Assembly: GCA_903933995.1 (NCBI GenBank)
Contig: CAIZMD010000383.1
Location: 1-5,929 of the forward strand
Direction of reading: 5' to 3'
Source: an uncultured Bacteroidota bacterium
Lineage (GTDB): Bacteria > Bacteroidota > Bacteroidia > Chitinophagales > Chitinophagaceae
DNA: 5,929 bases
In this document: in pieces, positions 1 through 5,929 of the stretch
How positions within the stretch are numbered: position 1 is the first letter of the stretch
Layout of the letters: the number at the start of each line of letters is the position of its first letter
Notes under the pieces: generated by a model
Database searches by the model: none
Told to the model about the DNA's origin: nothing
Seen by the model: only the letters and a program-made list of their open reading frames with translations
Made by a program: the position numbers and the translations under genes

Positions 1-2525
1 GCTATTTCATCGCCTTCATCTAGTCTGATCAGCTTCACACCTTGGGTAGCTCTTCCAGCTTCACGAATGCTTTGAATACCAGTTCTAATGGTAATACCAG
101 ACTTACAAGTGATGATCAGGTCTTCTTTCTCTGTTACATATAATATACCAACCAGTCCACCGGTTTTCTCGGTAACATTGATGGTTTTTACACCCTTGCC
201 ACCCCTATTGGTAATTCTGTATTCCTCAATGGATGTACGTTTTCCAAAGCCTTTTTCACTCACCACCATCACGGTACGGGTTGCATCTTCTTTGTTTACA
301 CAAATCATACCAACCACTTCATCTTTGGTGTCGTCTACTTCAATTCCACCAACACCTATCGCTCCGCGACCCGTAGAACGTACTTTGGATTCTTCAAAAC
401 GAATAGCCCTACCGCTCTTCAAAGCCATCATGATTTCTGAATTACCATCGGTCATCTTGGCTTCTAACAATTCGTCGCCTTCTACAATGGTAATGGCATT
501 AACACCAGTACTTCTAATACGGCTGAAATCTTCAAGAGAGGTTTTCTTAATCACCCCTTTCTTGGTACAAAGTACTATATAATGGTTCTGAACAAATTCC
601 TTATCGTCCAATTTCTTCACTTCAATAATGGCTTTAACCTTGTCATCACCTGGTAATTGAATCAGGTTCTGAATGGCACGGCCCTTACTTTGCTTCTCGC
701 CTTCTGGAATCTCATATACCCTTAACCAATAACACCTTCCTTTCTCGGTAAAGAACATCATAGTATCGTGGGTAGATGCTACAAACAAGTGCTCTACATA
801 ATCTTCTTCCCTTGTTTTAGAACCAACAGCCCCTCTTCCACCGCGTTTTTGTTGGCGGTATTCGGTGGCCGATGTACGCTTGATATAACCCAAATGTGAA
901 ATAGTAATCACCACGTCTTCGTCTTCAATCAGGTCTTCAATACGCATTTCGTCTGCCAAGTATTGGATTTCTGACCTTCTTGGATCTCCAAATTTCTCTT
1001 TCACTTCCAATAACTCGGTCTTAATCAGATCAAACCTTTGGTCTTCACTAGCCAAGAGTTCTTTTAATCCCTTGATGGTTTGCATCAGGCCATTGAACTC
1101 TTCTACAATCTTATCCCTTTCCATACCAGTCAAGCGCTGTAAACGCAGTTCCAGAATGGCTTTTGCTTGTATTTCAGTTAATCCCTGAGCTTGTTGGTAT
1201 AAATCATCGGTTAATCCGCTGAACAAATCATTGCTCAAATACCAGTTTTCAGACTGGCTTTTTAGCATCAACGCGTCTTTGGCTTCATCTGGTGTGCGGC
1301 TTGATCTGATCAAAGCAATCACTTCATCCAAATGGTCTAAGGCTTTCAAATAGCCTTCTAAAATATGGGCTCTTTCCTCAGCTTTGCGGAGTTCAAATTT
1401 GGCCCTGCGAATCACCACTTCCATACGGAAGTCAATAAATTCCACAATCAATTCCCTTAGGTTCATGATTTTGGGGCGGCCTTTGCTGATGACCACATTA
1501 TTGGTACCATAGCTAGTTTGGAGTTCCGTGTATTTGTACAACTGATTGATTATCACTTGTGCTATCACGTCTTTCTTCAAATCAACTACAATTCTAGTAC
1601 CCTCTCTATTGTTACTTTCGTTGTTTACGTGGGCAATTCCTTCTACCACTTTTTCATTCACCAACTGACCAATCCTATCTGTGAGTTGGTCACGGTTTAC
1701 CTGGTAAGGAACTTCTGTAATAATGATCTGTTCTCTACCAGAAGCCTTGGTTTCTATCTGTACTTTACCACGCAAGACTACCCTACCACGTCCGGTTAAC
1801 AGACCCTGCTTAACCCCTTCCATTCCAAAGATGATACCACCAGTTGGAAAATCAGGCGCTTTTACAAATTGGGTTAATTCTTCACAAGTAATTTCTTTGT
1901 TGTCAATATAGGCAATGCAACCATCTACTACTTCACCCAAGTTATGGGGAAGCATATTAGTAGCCATACCTACGGCGATACCCGAAGACCCGTTCACCAA
2001 TAATTGGGGAATCCTAGTAGGTAAAACAGTGGGTTCTTTGAGCGAATCGTCAAAATTGAGCTGAAAATCAACCGTATCTTTCTCAATATCGTCCAACATG
2101 GCTTCTGCAATCTTGTGCAAACGGGCTTCCGTATAACGCATAGCAGCCGGTGGATCACCATCCTGATTACCAAAGTTACCCTGACTATCTACCATAATAT
2201 AACGCATGGTCCAGTCCTGAGCCATACGAACAAGGGTATCATAAATGGAGCTATCACCATGGGGGTGAAACTTACCCATTACTTCCCCCACAATACGGGC
2301 AGATTTTTTATAAGGCTTGTTGCTGTAGTTACCCAATTCAGTCATGGCATATAAAACACGGCGGTGAACCGGTTTAAATCCATCCCTTACATCCGGGAGT
2401 GCACGACCAACAATAACGGACATTGAATAATCAATGTAGGCCGTTTTCATTTGTTCCTCAATATTTACACGAATGACACGATCGTTGTCGTTTGTTTGTT
2501 CCGGTGTTACTTGATTCTCTTCCAT
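1..2525 (-). CDS. gyrA: DNA gyrase subunit A (3' end cut off by the window edge)
   Basis: GyrA is the breakage-reunion subunit of the A2B2 type II topoisomerase that introduces negative supercoils using ATP bound by GyrB. Reading the minus strand from the ATG at 2525-2523 gives 841 uninterrupted residues. After a short acidic, variable N-terminus come the conserved IDYSMSVIVGRALPDVRDG segment (about 31-49) and the quinolone-resistance region HPHGDSSIYD (87-96). The catalytic tyrosine lies in AAMRYTEARL (Tyr131, equivalent to E. coli Tyr122). The coiled-coil/tower region follows, and then the C-terminal beta-pinwheel from about residue 510. The pinwheel carries a GyrA box, QKRGGRG (559-565), the motif that separates GyrA from ParC. 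The reading is still open at base 1, in a last-blade sequence ending RLDEGDEIA, so probably only a few to a few tens of residues are missing. The positions equivalent to E. coli Ser83 and Asp87 are Ser92 and Asp96, the quinolone-sensitive states. There is no Shine-Dalgarno before the start. The gene is divergent from the LYS9-like gene. Confidence 0.98.
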   Translation of the reverse strand, partial: MEENQVTPEQTNDNDRVIRVNIEEQMKTAYIDYSMSVIVGRALPDVRDGFKPVHRRVLYAMTELGNYSNKPYKKSARIVGEVMGKFHPHGDSSIYDTLVRMAQDWTMRYIMVDSQGNFGNQDGDPPAAMRYTEARLHKIAEAMLDDIEKDTVDFQLNFDDSLKEPTVLPTRIPQLLVNGSSGIAVGMATNMLPHNLGEVVDGCIAYIDNKEITCEELTQFVKAPDFPTGGIIFGMEGVKQGLLTGRGRVVLRGKVQIETKASGREQIIITEVPYQVNRDQLTDRIGQLVNEKVVEGIAHVNNESNNREGTRIVVDLKKDVIAQVIINQLYKYTELQTSYGTNNVVISKGRPKIMNLRELIVEFIDFRMEVVIRRAKFELRKAEERAHILEGYLKALDHLDEVIALIRSSRTPDEAKDALMLKSQSENWYLSNDLFSGLTDDLYQQAQGLTEIQAKAILELRLQRLTGMERDKIVEEFNGLMQTIKGLKELLASEDQRFDLIKTELLEVKEKFGDPRRSEIQYLADEMRIEDLIEDEDVVITISHLGYIKRTSATEYRQQKRGGRGAVGSKTREEDYVEHLFVASTHDTMMFFTEKGRCYWLRVYEIPEGEKQSKGRAIQNLIQLPGDDKVKAIIEVKKLDDKEFVQNHYIVLCTKKGVIKKTSLEDFSRIRSTGVNAITIVEGDELLEAKMTDGNSEIMMALKSGRAIRFEESKVRSTGRGAIGVGGIEVDDTKDEVVGMICVNKEDATRTVMVVSEKGFGKRTSIEEYRITNRGGKGVKTINVTEKTGGLVGILYVTEKEDLIITCKSGITIRTGIQSIREAGRATQGVKLIRLDEGDEI

Positions 2526-2556
2526 GCAGGATTACTAGTGATTTTTAGTTCAGTGC

Positions 2557-2580
2557 AATTGTCTTAAAAGCAGACAAATT
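2557..2580. repeat. Short inverted repeat in the gyrA leader
   Basis: The arms AATTGTCT (2557-2564) and AGACAAATT (2572-2580) are complementary over six consecutive pairs (TTGTCT/AGACAA). Two further A-T pairs form if one A is bulged. The loop is the seven bases 2565-2571. If the nearby -7 element is used, this hairpin would sit at the very 5' end of the gyrA transcript. It could be an operator, an mRNA-stabilising hairpin, or chance in AT-rich DNA. It is not a terminator for any gene, because both neighbours are transcribed away from it. Confidence 0.35.
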
Positions 2581-2589
2581 ACAGGTTGC

Positions 2590-2597
2590 CAAAGATA
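2590..2597 (-). promoter_or_regulatory. Candidate -7 element of the gyrA promoter
   Basis: On the minus strand these bases read TATCTTTG, an exact match to the Bacteroidota housekeeping -7 consensus TAnnTTTG. Transcription would begin near 2583, giving a gyrA leader of roughly 55-60 bases. The matching -33 TTG is not at the expected 19-21 base spacing; the nearest upstream TTG on that strand (bases 2614-2612) is only 14 bases away. The call therefore rests on the -7 match and its position alone. Confidence 0.4.
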
Positions 2598-2688
2598 CGG
2601 TTTTTAAGGGGCAAATAACGCGTGAAGCCCTTAGTTTAGAACAGGCATTTATCCACAATAGTATGTACATTTAGCCAGAATTTTTCCA

Positions 2689-4029
2689 ATGACAAAGCAA
2701 GCCCATATCCTGGTTTTTGGCGCCGGTAAATCCGCCACCGTTTTGATTGATTTTTTAAAGAAAACCATTACCCAAAACAACTGGTTATTAACGGTTGCAG
2801 ACAGTAATCTGGCCACGGTTTTGGCCAAATTAGACAGCCATCCGGGCACAATGGGACTTCAAATTAATATTGAAGACCAAGAAGCTCGAAAGTCTCTGGT
2901 CAAATCGGCCAGCATTGTTATTTCCATGATGCCCCCTTCTCTTCATTATTTGATAGCGGAAGATTGTCTGGAATTTGGGGTCAATCTGCTAACCGCCTCC
3001 TATTTGGATGAGAAAACCAAGGCATTATCTCAAGAGATTGAAGAAAAAGGATTGTTGTTTTTGTATGAAATGGGGCTTGACCCAGGCATTGATCATATGA
3101 GTGCCATGCAAATTATTCATGAGATTCAGTCAAAAGGAGGAGTGATCAACAGTTTTAGATCACATTGCGGAGGTTTGGTAGCACCGGAAAATGATGACAA
3201 TCCATGGCATTATAAAATTAGTTGGAACCCTAAAAATGTGGTTTTAGCAGGTAGCGCTGGGGCGCGATATCTAGAACACGGAGAAGAAGTAACTATTCCT
3301 TACCATGGTTTGTTTAACAATGAAGAAACCCTTGACATTCCAGGATTATATCCATTGGGGTTTTATCCTAATAGAGATTCTTTGAGCTATATCCCCATTT
3401 ATGGATTGGAATCTGCCAATAGTTTTGTGAGAACCACCTTGCGTTATCCTGAATTTTTAAAAGGATGGTCTGGTGTTTTACACTTGGGTCTTACAGACCA
3501 TTACCATGTTTATCAAATGGATCAATGTTCTATTGCGGCATTTTTCAAACTGCATATTGAACGTTTGGCTTTGACAAATTGGATGGATTCACTGGTAGAA
3601 CAATCTACCCATGAAGCAATGGCTGCCCATTTCTTGGAACAATTAAATTGGTTGGGTTTGCATGACCAAGATACCCTCCTACCCATGACCCAAGGAACTG
3701 CTGCAGACGTGTTGCAATTTTTATTGGAAACCAAATTGGCTTTATTACCTGGTGAAAAAGACATGATTGTAATGCAGCACGAATTTGACTACCAAATAGA
3801 TACCGTATCACATAGTCTTAAAAGCTCTTTGGTTTGTATTGGTGAAGATGATCAGCATACAGCAATGGCTAAAACCGTAGGATTACCACTTGGCATAGCT
3901 GCCAAACTGATTATAGAAAATCAGATTCAACTTTCAGGATTGCATATTCCCATTTTGCCTCAAATCTATGAACCCGTTCTGGCTGCACTAAAATCAGAAG
4001 GCATTGAATTTCAAGAAACCCAGTCATAA
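2689..4029 (+). CDS. Saccharopine dehydrogenase, LYS9-like (NADP+, L-glutamate-forming)
   Basis: Enzymes of this family interconvert saccharopine with L-glutamate and 2-aminoadipate 6-semialdehyde using NADP(H). They act in fungal lysine synthesis and, as part of animal AASS, in lysine breakdown. The 446-residue length fits the stand-alone LYS9 type. The N-terminal Rossmann fold opens with ILVFGAGKSA (7-16), a GxGxxA dinucleotide-binding loop. Family landmarks follow: MGLDPGIDHM (128-137), SHCGGLVAPE (158-167), NPWHYKISWNP (171-181) and YPEFLKGW (253-260). The C-terminal return to the Rossmann domain carries MQHEF (362-366) and TAMAKTVGLPLGIAAKLI (391-408), both characteristic of LYS9. No signal peptide or membrane segment is seen, so it should be cytosolic. 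The ATG at 2689 starts six residues before the first beta strand, as expected. The direction in vivo (lysine catabolism or synthesis) cannot be told here, since no partner lysine-forming saccharopine dehydrogenase or LKR gene is in the window. It is probably co-transcribed with the MutS-like gene two bases downstream. Confidence 0.92.
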   Translation: MTKQAHILVFGAGKSATVLIDFLKKTITQNNWLLTVADSNLATVLAKLDSHPGTMGLQINIEDQEARKSLVKSASIVISMMPPSLHYLIAEDCLEFGVNLLTASYLDEKTKALSQEIEEKGLLFLYEMGLDPGIDHMSAMQIIHEIQSKGGVINSFRSHCGGLVAPENDDNPWHYKISWNPKNVVLAGSAGARYLEHGEEVTIPYHGLFNNEETLDIPGLYPLGFYPNRDSLSYIPIYGLESANSFVRTTLRYPEFLKGWSGVLHLGLTDHYHVYQMDQCSIAAFFKLHIERLALTNWMDSLVEQSTHEAMAAHFLEQLNWLGLHDQDTLLPMTQGTAADVLQFLLETKLALLPGEKDMIVMQHEFDYQIDTVSHSLKSSLVCIGEDDQHTAMAKTVGLPLGIAAKLIIENQIQLSGLHIPILPQIYEPVLAALKSEGIEFQETQS

Positions 4030-4031
4030 CT

Positions 4032-5807
4032 ATGCCAGCAATTGTTCAGCATTACCAAGAAAGAATAAGTTCCACCCAAACTCAATTATCCCTTCTCAAA
4101 AAAAGGATTAGTCTTGTAGCCTTACTAAGGTTGGCTTGTTTTTTAGTTGCAGCAGGGATGGTCTACCAATTATTTCATGGCATTAGTTCTGTGAAAGTCA
4201 TTATTGCCATCTTAGGCTTGGCAGGATTTTTAGCCAGTATTAGTTGGTTTGTGAATTTGCAAAACAAACAAGCTGCACTAAAATCTTTATTGGAAGTTTT
4301 GAAAAACGAACTGCTTTGTTTAGAAGCAGGAACCAATCTTTTTGACAATGGCGCAGGATATGAAGATGGTCAAGGATATTGGTCTGATTTAGACATATTT
4401 GGAAAAGGCTCATTGTACCATTACTTGAATAGAACCAGCACTATCTATGGCGCTCAAACCTTGGCCGCGCAATTAAAAACCCCATTGAAACCAGCAGACA
4501 TTATCCAGCACCAAATTGCTGTTGCAAACTATGCACAACAAATCCAACTGGTTGAATCCATGATTGCGGCATCAAGACAAAGAAAAACAGCACTTGTTTC
4601 TTTAGATGCTGTAGCTGATTGGTTGAAGACCAAGAATCAATTACAACCAAAAAAATGGTTGCAGCTATTACGCTATTTGATTCCTGTTCTCAATCTGTTT
4701 TTATTGATTCACGCACTGATCAGTTCTAATCCTAGTTTATTGGGATTAAGCTTTGTTCTTGGTTGGATCATCATTGGCATTCATGGAAAATACATACAAT
4801 CTGGATTTCAGGCTTTTGAAAACAAGCAACCCCTATTACAACAATATGGCTGGCTCTTAGAAAAATTTCAAGACTTAGTGCCACAGGATTCCAGCTTACT
4901 AAGTCAATACAAAGAATCTGCCCAGAAAGCCAGTGTGGCCATTAATGAATTGACCAAACTATCAAATAGAATTGACCAACGTTTGAACCTCTTTGCTATT
5001 ATGATTTTCAATCCCTACCTGCTTTTTGATATTCAAAATATGTGGGCCCTAGAAAATTGGAAAACCAAACACCAAGCAGATTTTCAAACATGGCTAGACT
5101 TGGTTGGAAAAATAGAATTACTCAATTGTTTTGCCGTTTACCGGTTTCAACACCCAAATCATTGTACAGCTACTATTTCAGAGAAGCCACTTTATTTATC
5201 AGCAAAAAATCTATCTCATCCCCTAATATCAGCTTCCAAAACGGTAGCAAATGATTTGGTCATGGGCAGTCCTGAAAAACTATTTTTAATCACTGGTTCT
5301 AACATGAGTGGAAAGACTACTTTTCTAAGAGCCATTGGCATGAATCTAGTCATGGCTCAAGCAGGTTTACCAGTAGCCGCTACTCAGTTTGAATTCAGCC
5401 CCATGCAAATTTTTAGCTCTATTAGAATTAGCGATAGTCTAGCAGAGAACACTTCTTATTTTATGGCTGAATTGAAAAAATTGCAAGCTTTAAAAATGGG
5501 GGTTCAGTCTTCTAAAGCATCGCTTGTTTTGATAGATGAAATTCTAAGGGGTACCAATTCTGAAGACAAATACCATGGATCAGCGGAATTTGTAAAAGAA
5601 TTAATGGCCATGGATTGCCTGAGTCTTTTTGCCACACATGACTTGAAACTCGGGGCTATGGAAAATGAATATCCAGGCATTTTAGCCAACTACTGTTTTG
5701 AAAGTCTCATTGAAAACAATAATTTATATTTTGACTATGCCATACGCAAAGGAATAGCTCAAAACAAGAATGCTAGTTTTCTGATGAAACAAATGGGCAT
5801 TATCTAA
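4032..5807 (+). CDS. Membrane-anchored MutS-family ATPase (MutS-related protein)
   Basis: This 591-residue protein ends in a clear MutS domain V ATPase. It has a P-loop ITGSNMSGKTTFLRA (420-434), the MutS-type segment SDSLAENTSYFMAEL (467-481), Walker B LVLIDEI (498-504) followed by RGTNSED (506-512), and the ATHD switch (534-537). The middle part (about 80-210 and 255-400) is helical and would correspond to the MutS core/lever domains. The N-terminal mismatch-reading domain of MutS, with its Phe-x-Glu motif, is absent. Four hydrophobic stretches look like two membrane hairpins, about 27-47 with 52-75 and about 213-231 with 234-251, leaving the ATPase in the cytoplasm. This architecture is known from uncharacterised MutS-related proteins in Bacteroidota; its substrate is unknown, and canonical mismatch repair is unlikely. 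No Smr nuclease domain is present. The ATG lies two bases after the upstream stop, which suggests translational coupling, and there is no Shine-Dalgarno. The next Met (43) falls inside the first hydrophobic segment, supporting the chosen start. Confidence 0.88.
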   Translation: MPAIVQHYQERISSTQTQLSLLKKRISLVALLRLACFLVAAGMVYQLFHGISSVKVIIAILGLAGFLASISWFVNLQNKQAALKSLLEVLKNELLCLEAGTNLFDNGAGYEDGQGYWSDLDIFGKGSLYHYLNRTSTIYGAQTLAAQLKTPLKPADIIQHQIAVANYAQQIQLVESMIAASRQRKTALVSLDAVADWLKTKNQLQPKKWLQLLRYLIPVLNLFLLIHALISSNPSLLGLSFVLGWIIIGIHGKYIQSGFQAFENKQPLLQQYGWLLEKFQDLVPQDSSLLSQYKESAQKASVAINELTKLSNRIDQRLNLFAIMIFNPYLLFDIQNMWALENWKTKHQADFQTWLDLVGKIELLNCFAVYRFQHPNHCTATISEKPLYLSAKNLSHPLISASKTVANDLVMGSPEKLFLITGSNMSGKTTFLRAIGMNLVMAQAGLPVAATQFEFSPMQIFSSIRISDSLAENTSYFMAELKKLQALKMGVQSSKASLVLIDEILRGTNSEDKYHGSAEFVKELMAMDCLSLFATHDLKLGAMENEYPGILANYCFESLIENNNLYFDYAIRKGIAQNKNASFLMKQMGII

Positions 5808-5810
5808 TAA

Positions 5811-5929
5811 CTATCGTTTAGGCGCTTTAATTTTCTTAGGCTTCTCCTCTCCTTCTTTTTTTACATCAATCACCCATTCATAGTCTAATTGTCTTTTTTC
5901 CAAATTGGCAGCAACTACTTTAATCATCA
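5811..5929 (-). CDS. rnr: C-terminal end of a probable ribonuclease R (5' part outside the window)
   Basis: The minus strand has an open frame from the right edge to a TAG at 5813-5811. Its visible tail contains IKVVAANLEKRQLDYEWV followed by a lysine-rich end (KKEGEEKPKKIKAPKR). A stretch of this kind (V-x-V-x-x-x-x-L-x-K-R-x-L/I-D-x-E), followed by a basic tail, is typical of the last strand of the C-terminal S1 RNA-binding domain of RNase R, the 3'-5' exoribonuclease that degrades structured RNA. Fewer than 40 residues are visible, so the identification is inferred from a short match; another S1-domain protein is possible. An in-frame ATG at 5927-5925 is probably internal. The gene is convergent with the MutS-like gene, and only three bases separate the two stops. 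Confidence 0.55.
   Translation of the reverse strand, partial: MIKVVAANLEKRQLDYEWVIDVKKEGEEKPKKIKAPKR

Larger units (their letters stand above)
2526..2688. other. Divergent intergenic region between gyrA and the LYS9-like gene
   Basis: This 163-base spacer must hold the promoters for gyrA (leftward) and for the LYS9-like/MutS-like pair (rightward). The leftward side has an exact TAnnTTTG match and an inverted repeat, listed separately. On the rightward side only one-mismatch versions of TAnnTTTG are seen, at 2632-2639 (TAGTTTAG) and 2666-2673 (TACATTTA). Neither has a TTG at the usual -33 spacing, so the rightward promoter is not resolved. Neither flanking start has a purine-rich Shine-Dalgarno, which is normal in Bacteroidota. 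I see no small ORF or RNA gene here. Confidence 0.7.

Noticed and set aside
88..582. A 164-codon plus-strand open frame opposite the 3' part of gyrA
   Set aside because: It lies wholly antisense to clearly coding gyrA sequence, is rich in Ser, Pro, Thr and Val as expected from an antisense shadow, and resembles no protein I know. The same applies to the plus-strand frames at 1518-1799, 1723-1911 and 2115-2354.
1..2525. Possibility that the large minus-strand gene is parC (topoisomerase IV) rather than gyrA
   Set aside because: An intact GyrA box (QKRGGRG, residues 559-565) and a long pinwheel C-terminus are present, which mark gyrase.
2649..2849. Minus-strand 66-codon frame overlapping the start of the LYS9-like gene
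   Set aside because: Most of it is antisense to the Rossmann domain coding region and it resembles no known protein.
3522..3811. Two overlapping minus-strand open frames inside the LYS9-like gene
   Set aside because: They are antisense to a well-conserved coding region, show no domain, and have no upstream signals.
4032..5807. Possibility that the MutS-like gene is canonical mutS or mutS2
   Set aside because: At 591 residues it is too short for mutS, lacks the Phe-x-Glu mismatch domain and the Smr domain of MutS2, and contains membrane-like segments that neither has.
5808..5860. A terminator between the convergent genes
   Set aside because: The T-rich stretch at about 5826-5862 is coding sequence of the rnr-like lysine-rich tail read on the opposite strand, and no convincing GC-rich stem precedes it.
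1..5929. A defence system, mobile element or other new multi-gene system
   Set aside because: The genes are housekeeping or metabolic types plus one uncharacterised ATPase. There are no terminal repeats, transposase, integrase, direct-repeat array or toxin-antitoxin-like pair, and base composition looks even across the window.

Overview
The window looks like ordinary chromosome from a member of the Bacteroidota, plausibly the Chitinophagaceae. The evidence is the style of the GyrA and saccharopine dehydrogenase proteins, a membrane-anchored MutS-like ATPase, the lack of Shine-Dalgarno sequences before the visible starts, and a Bacteroidota-type -7 element (TAnnTTTG) before gyrA. The placement comes from reading the proteins by eye and was not confirmed by any search.

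Layout. Positions 1-2525 (minus strand) hold almost all of gyrA, the DNA gyrase A subunit; its last few residues lie beyond the left edge. Positions 2526-2688 are a short divergent intergenic region with a good -7 promoter motif and a small inverted repeat on the gyrA side. Positions 2689-4029 (plus) encode a complete saccharopine dehydrogenase of the LYS9 (NADP+, L-glutamate-forming) type. Two bases later, 4032-5807 (plus) encodes a 591-residue MutS-family ATPase with four predicted membrane segments and no mismatch-recognition domain. Three bases after its stop, a minus-strand gene ends (5811 to beyond 5929); its visible tail resembles the last strand of the S1 domain and the basic tail of ribonuclease R.

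How the genes relate. gyrA is a housekeeping gene transcribed away from a probable two-gene operon (LYS9-like plus MutS-like). The two operon products have no obvious shared pathway, so the 2-bp spacing shows probable co-transcription, not a demonstrated functional link. The operon converges tail-to-tail with the rnr-like gene, with no visible terminator hairpin between them. I saw no mobile element, CRISPR array, tRNA, rRNA or phage feature, and no convincing sign of a new multi-gene system. The least understood item is the membrane-anchored MutS-like ATPase.
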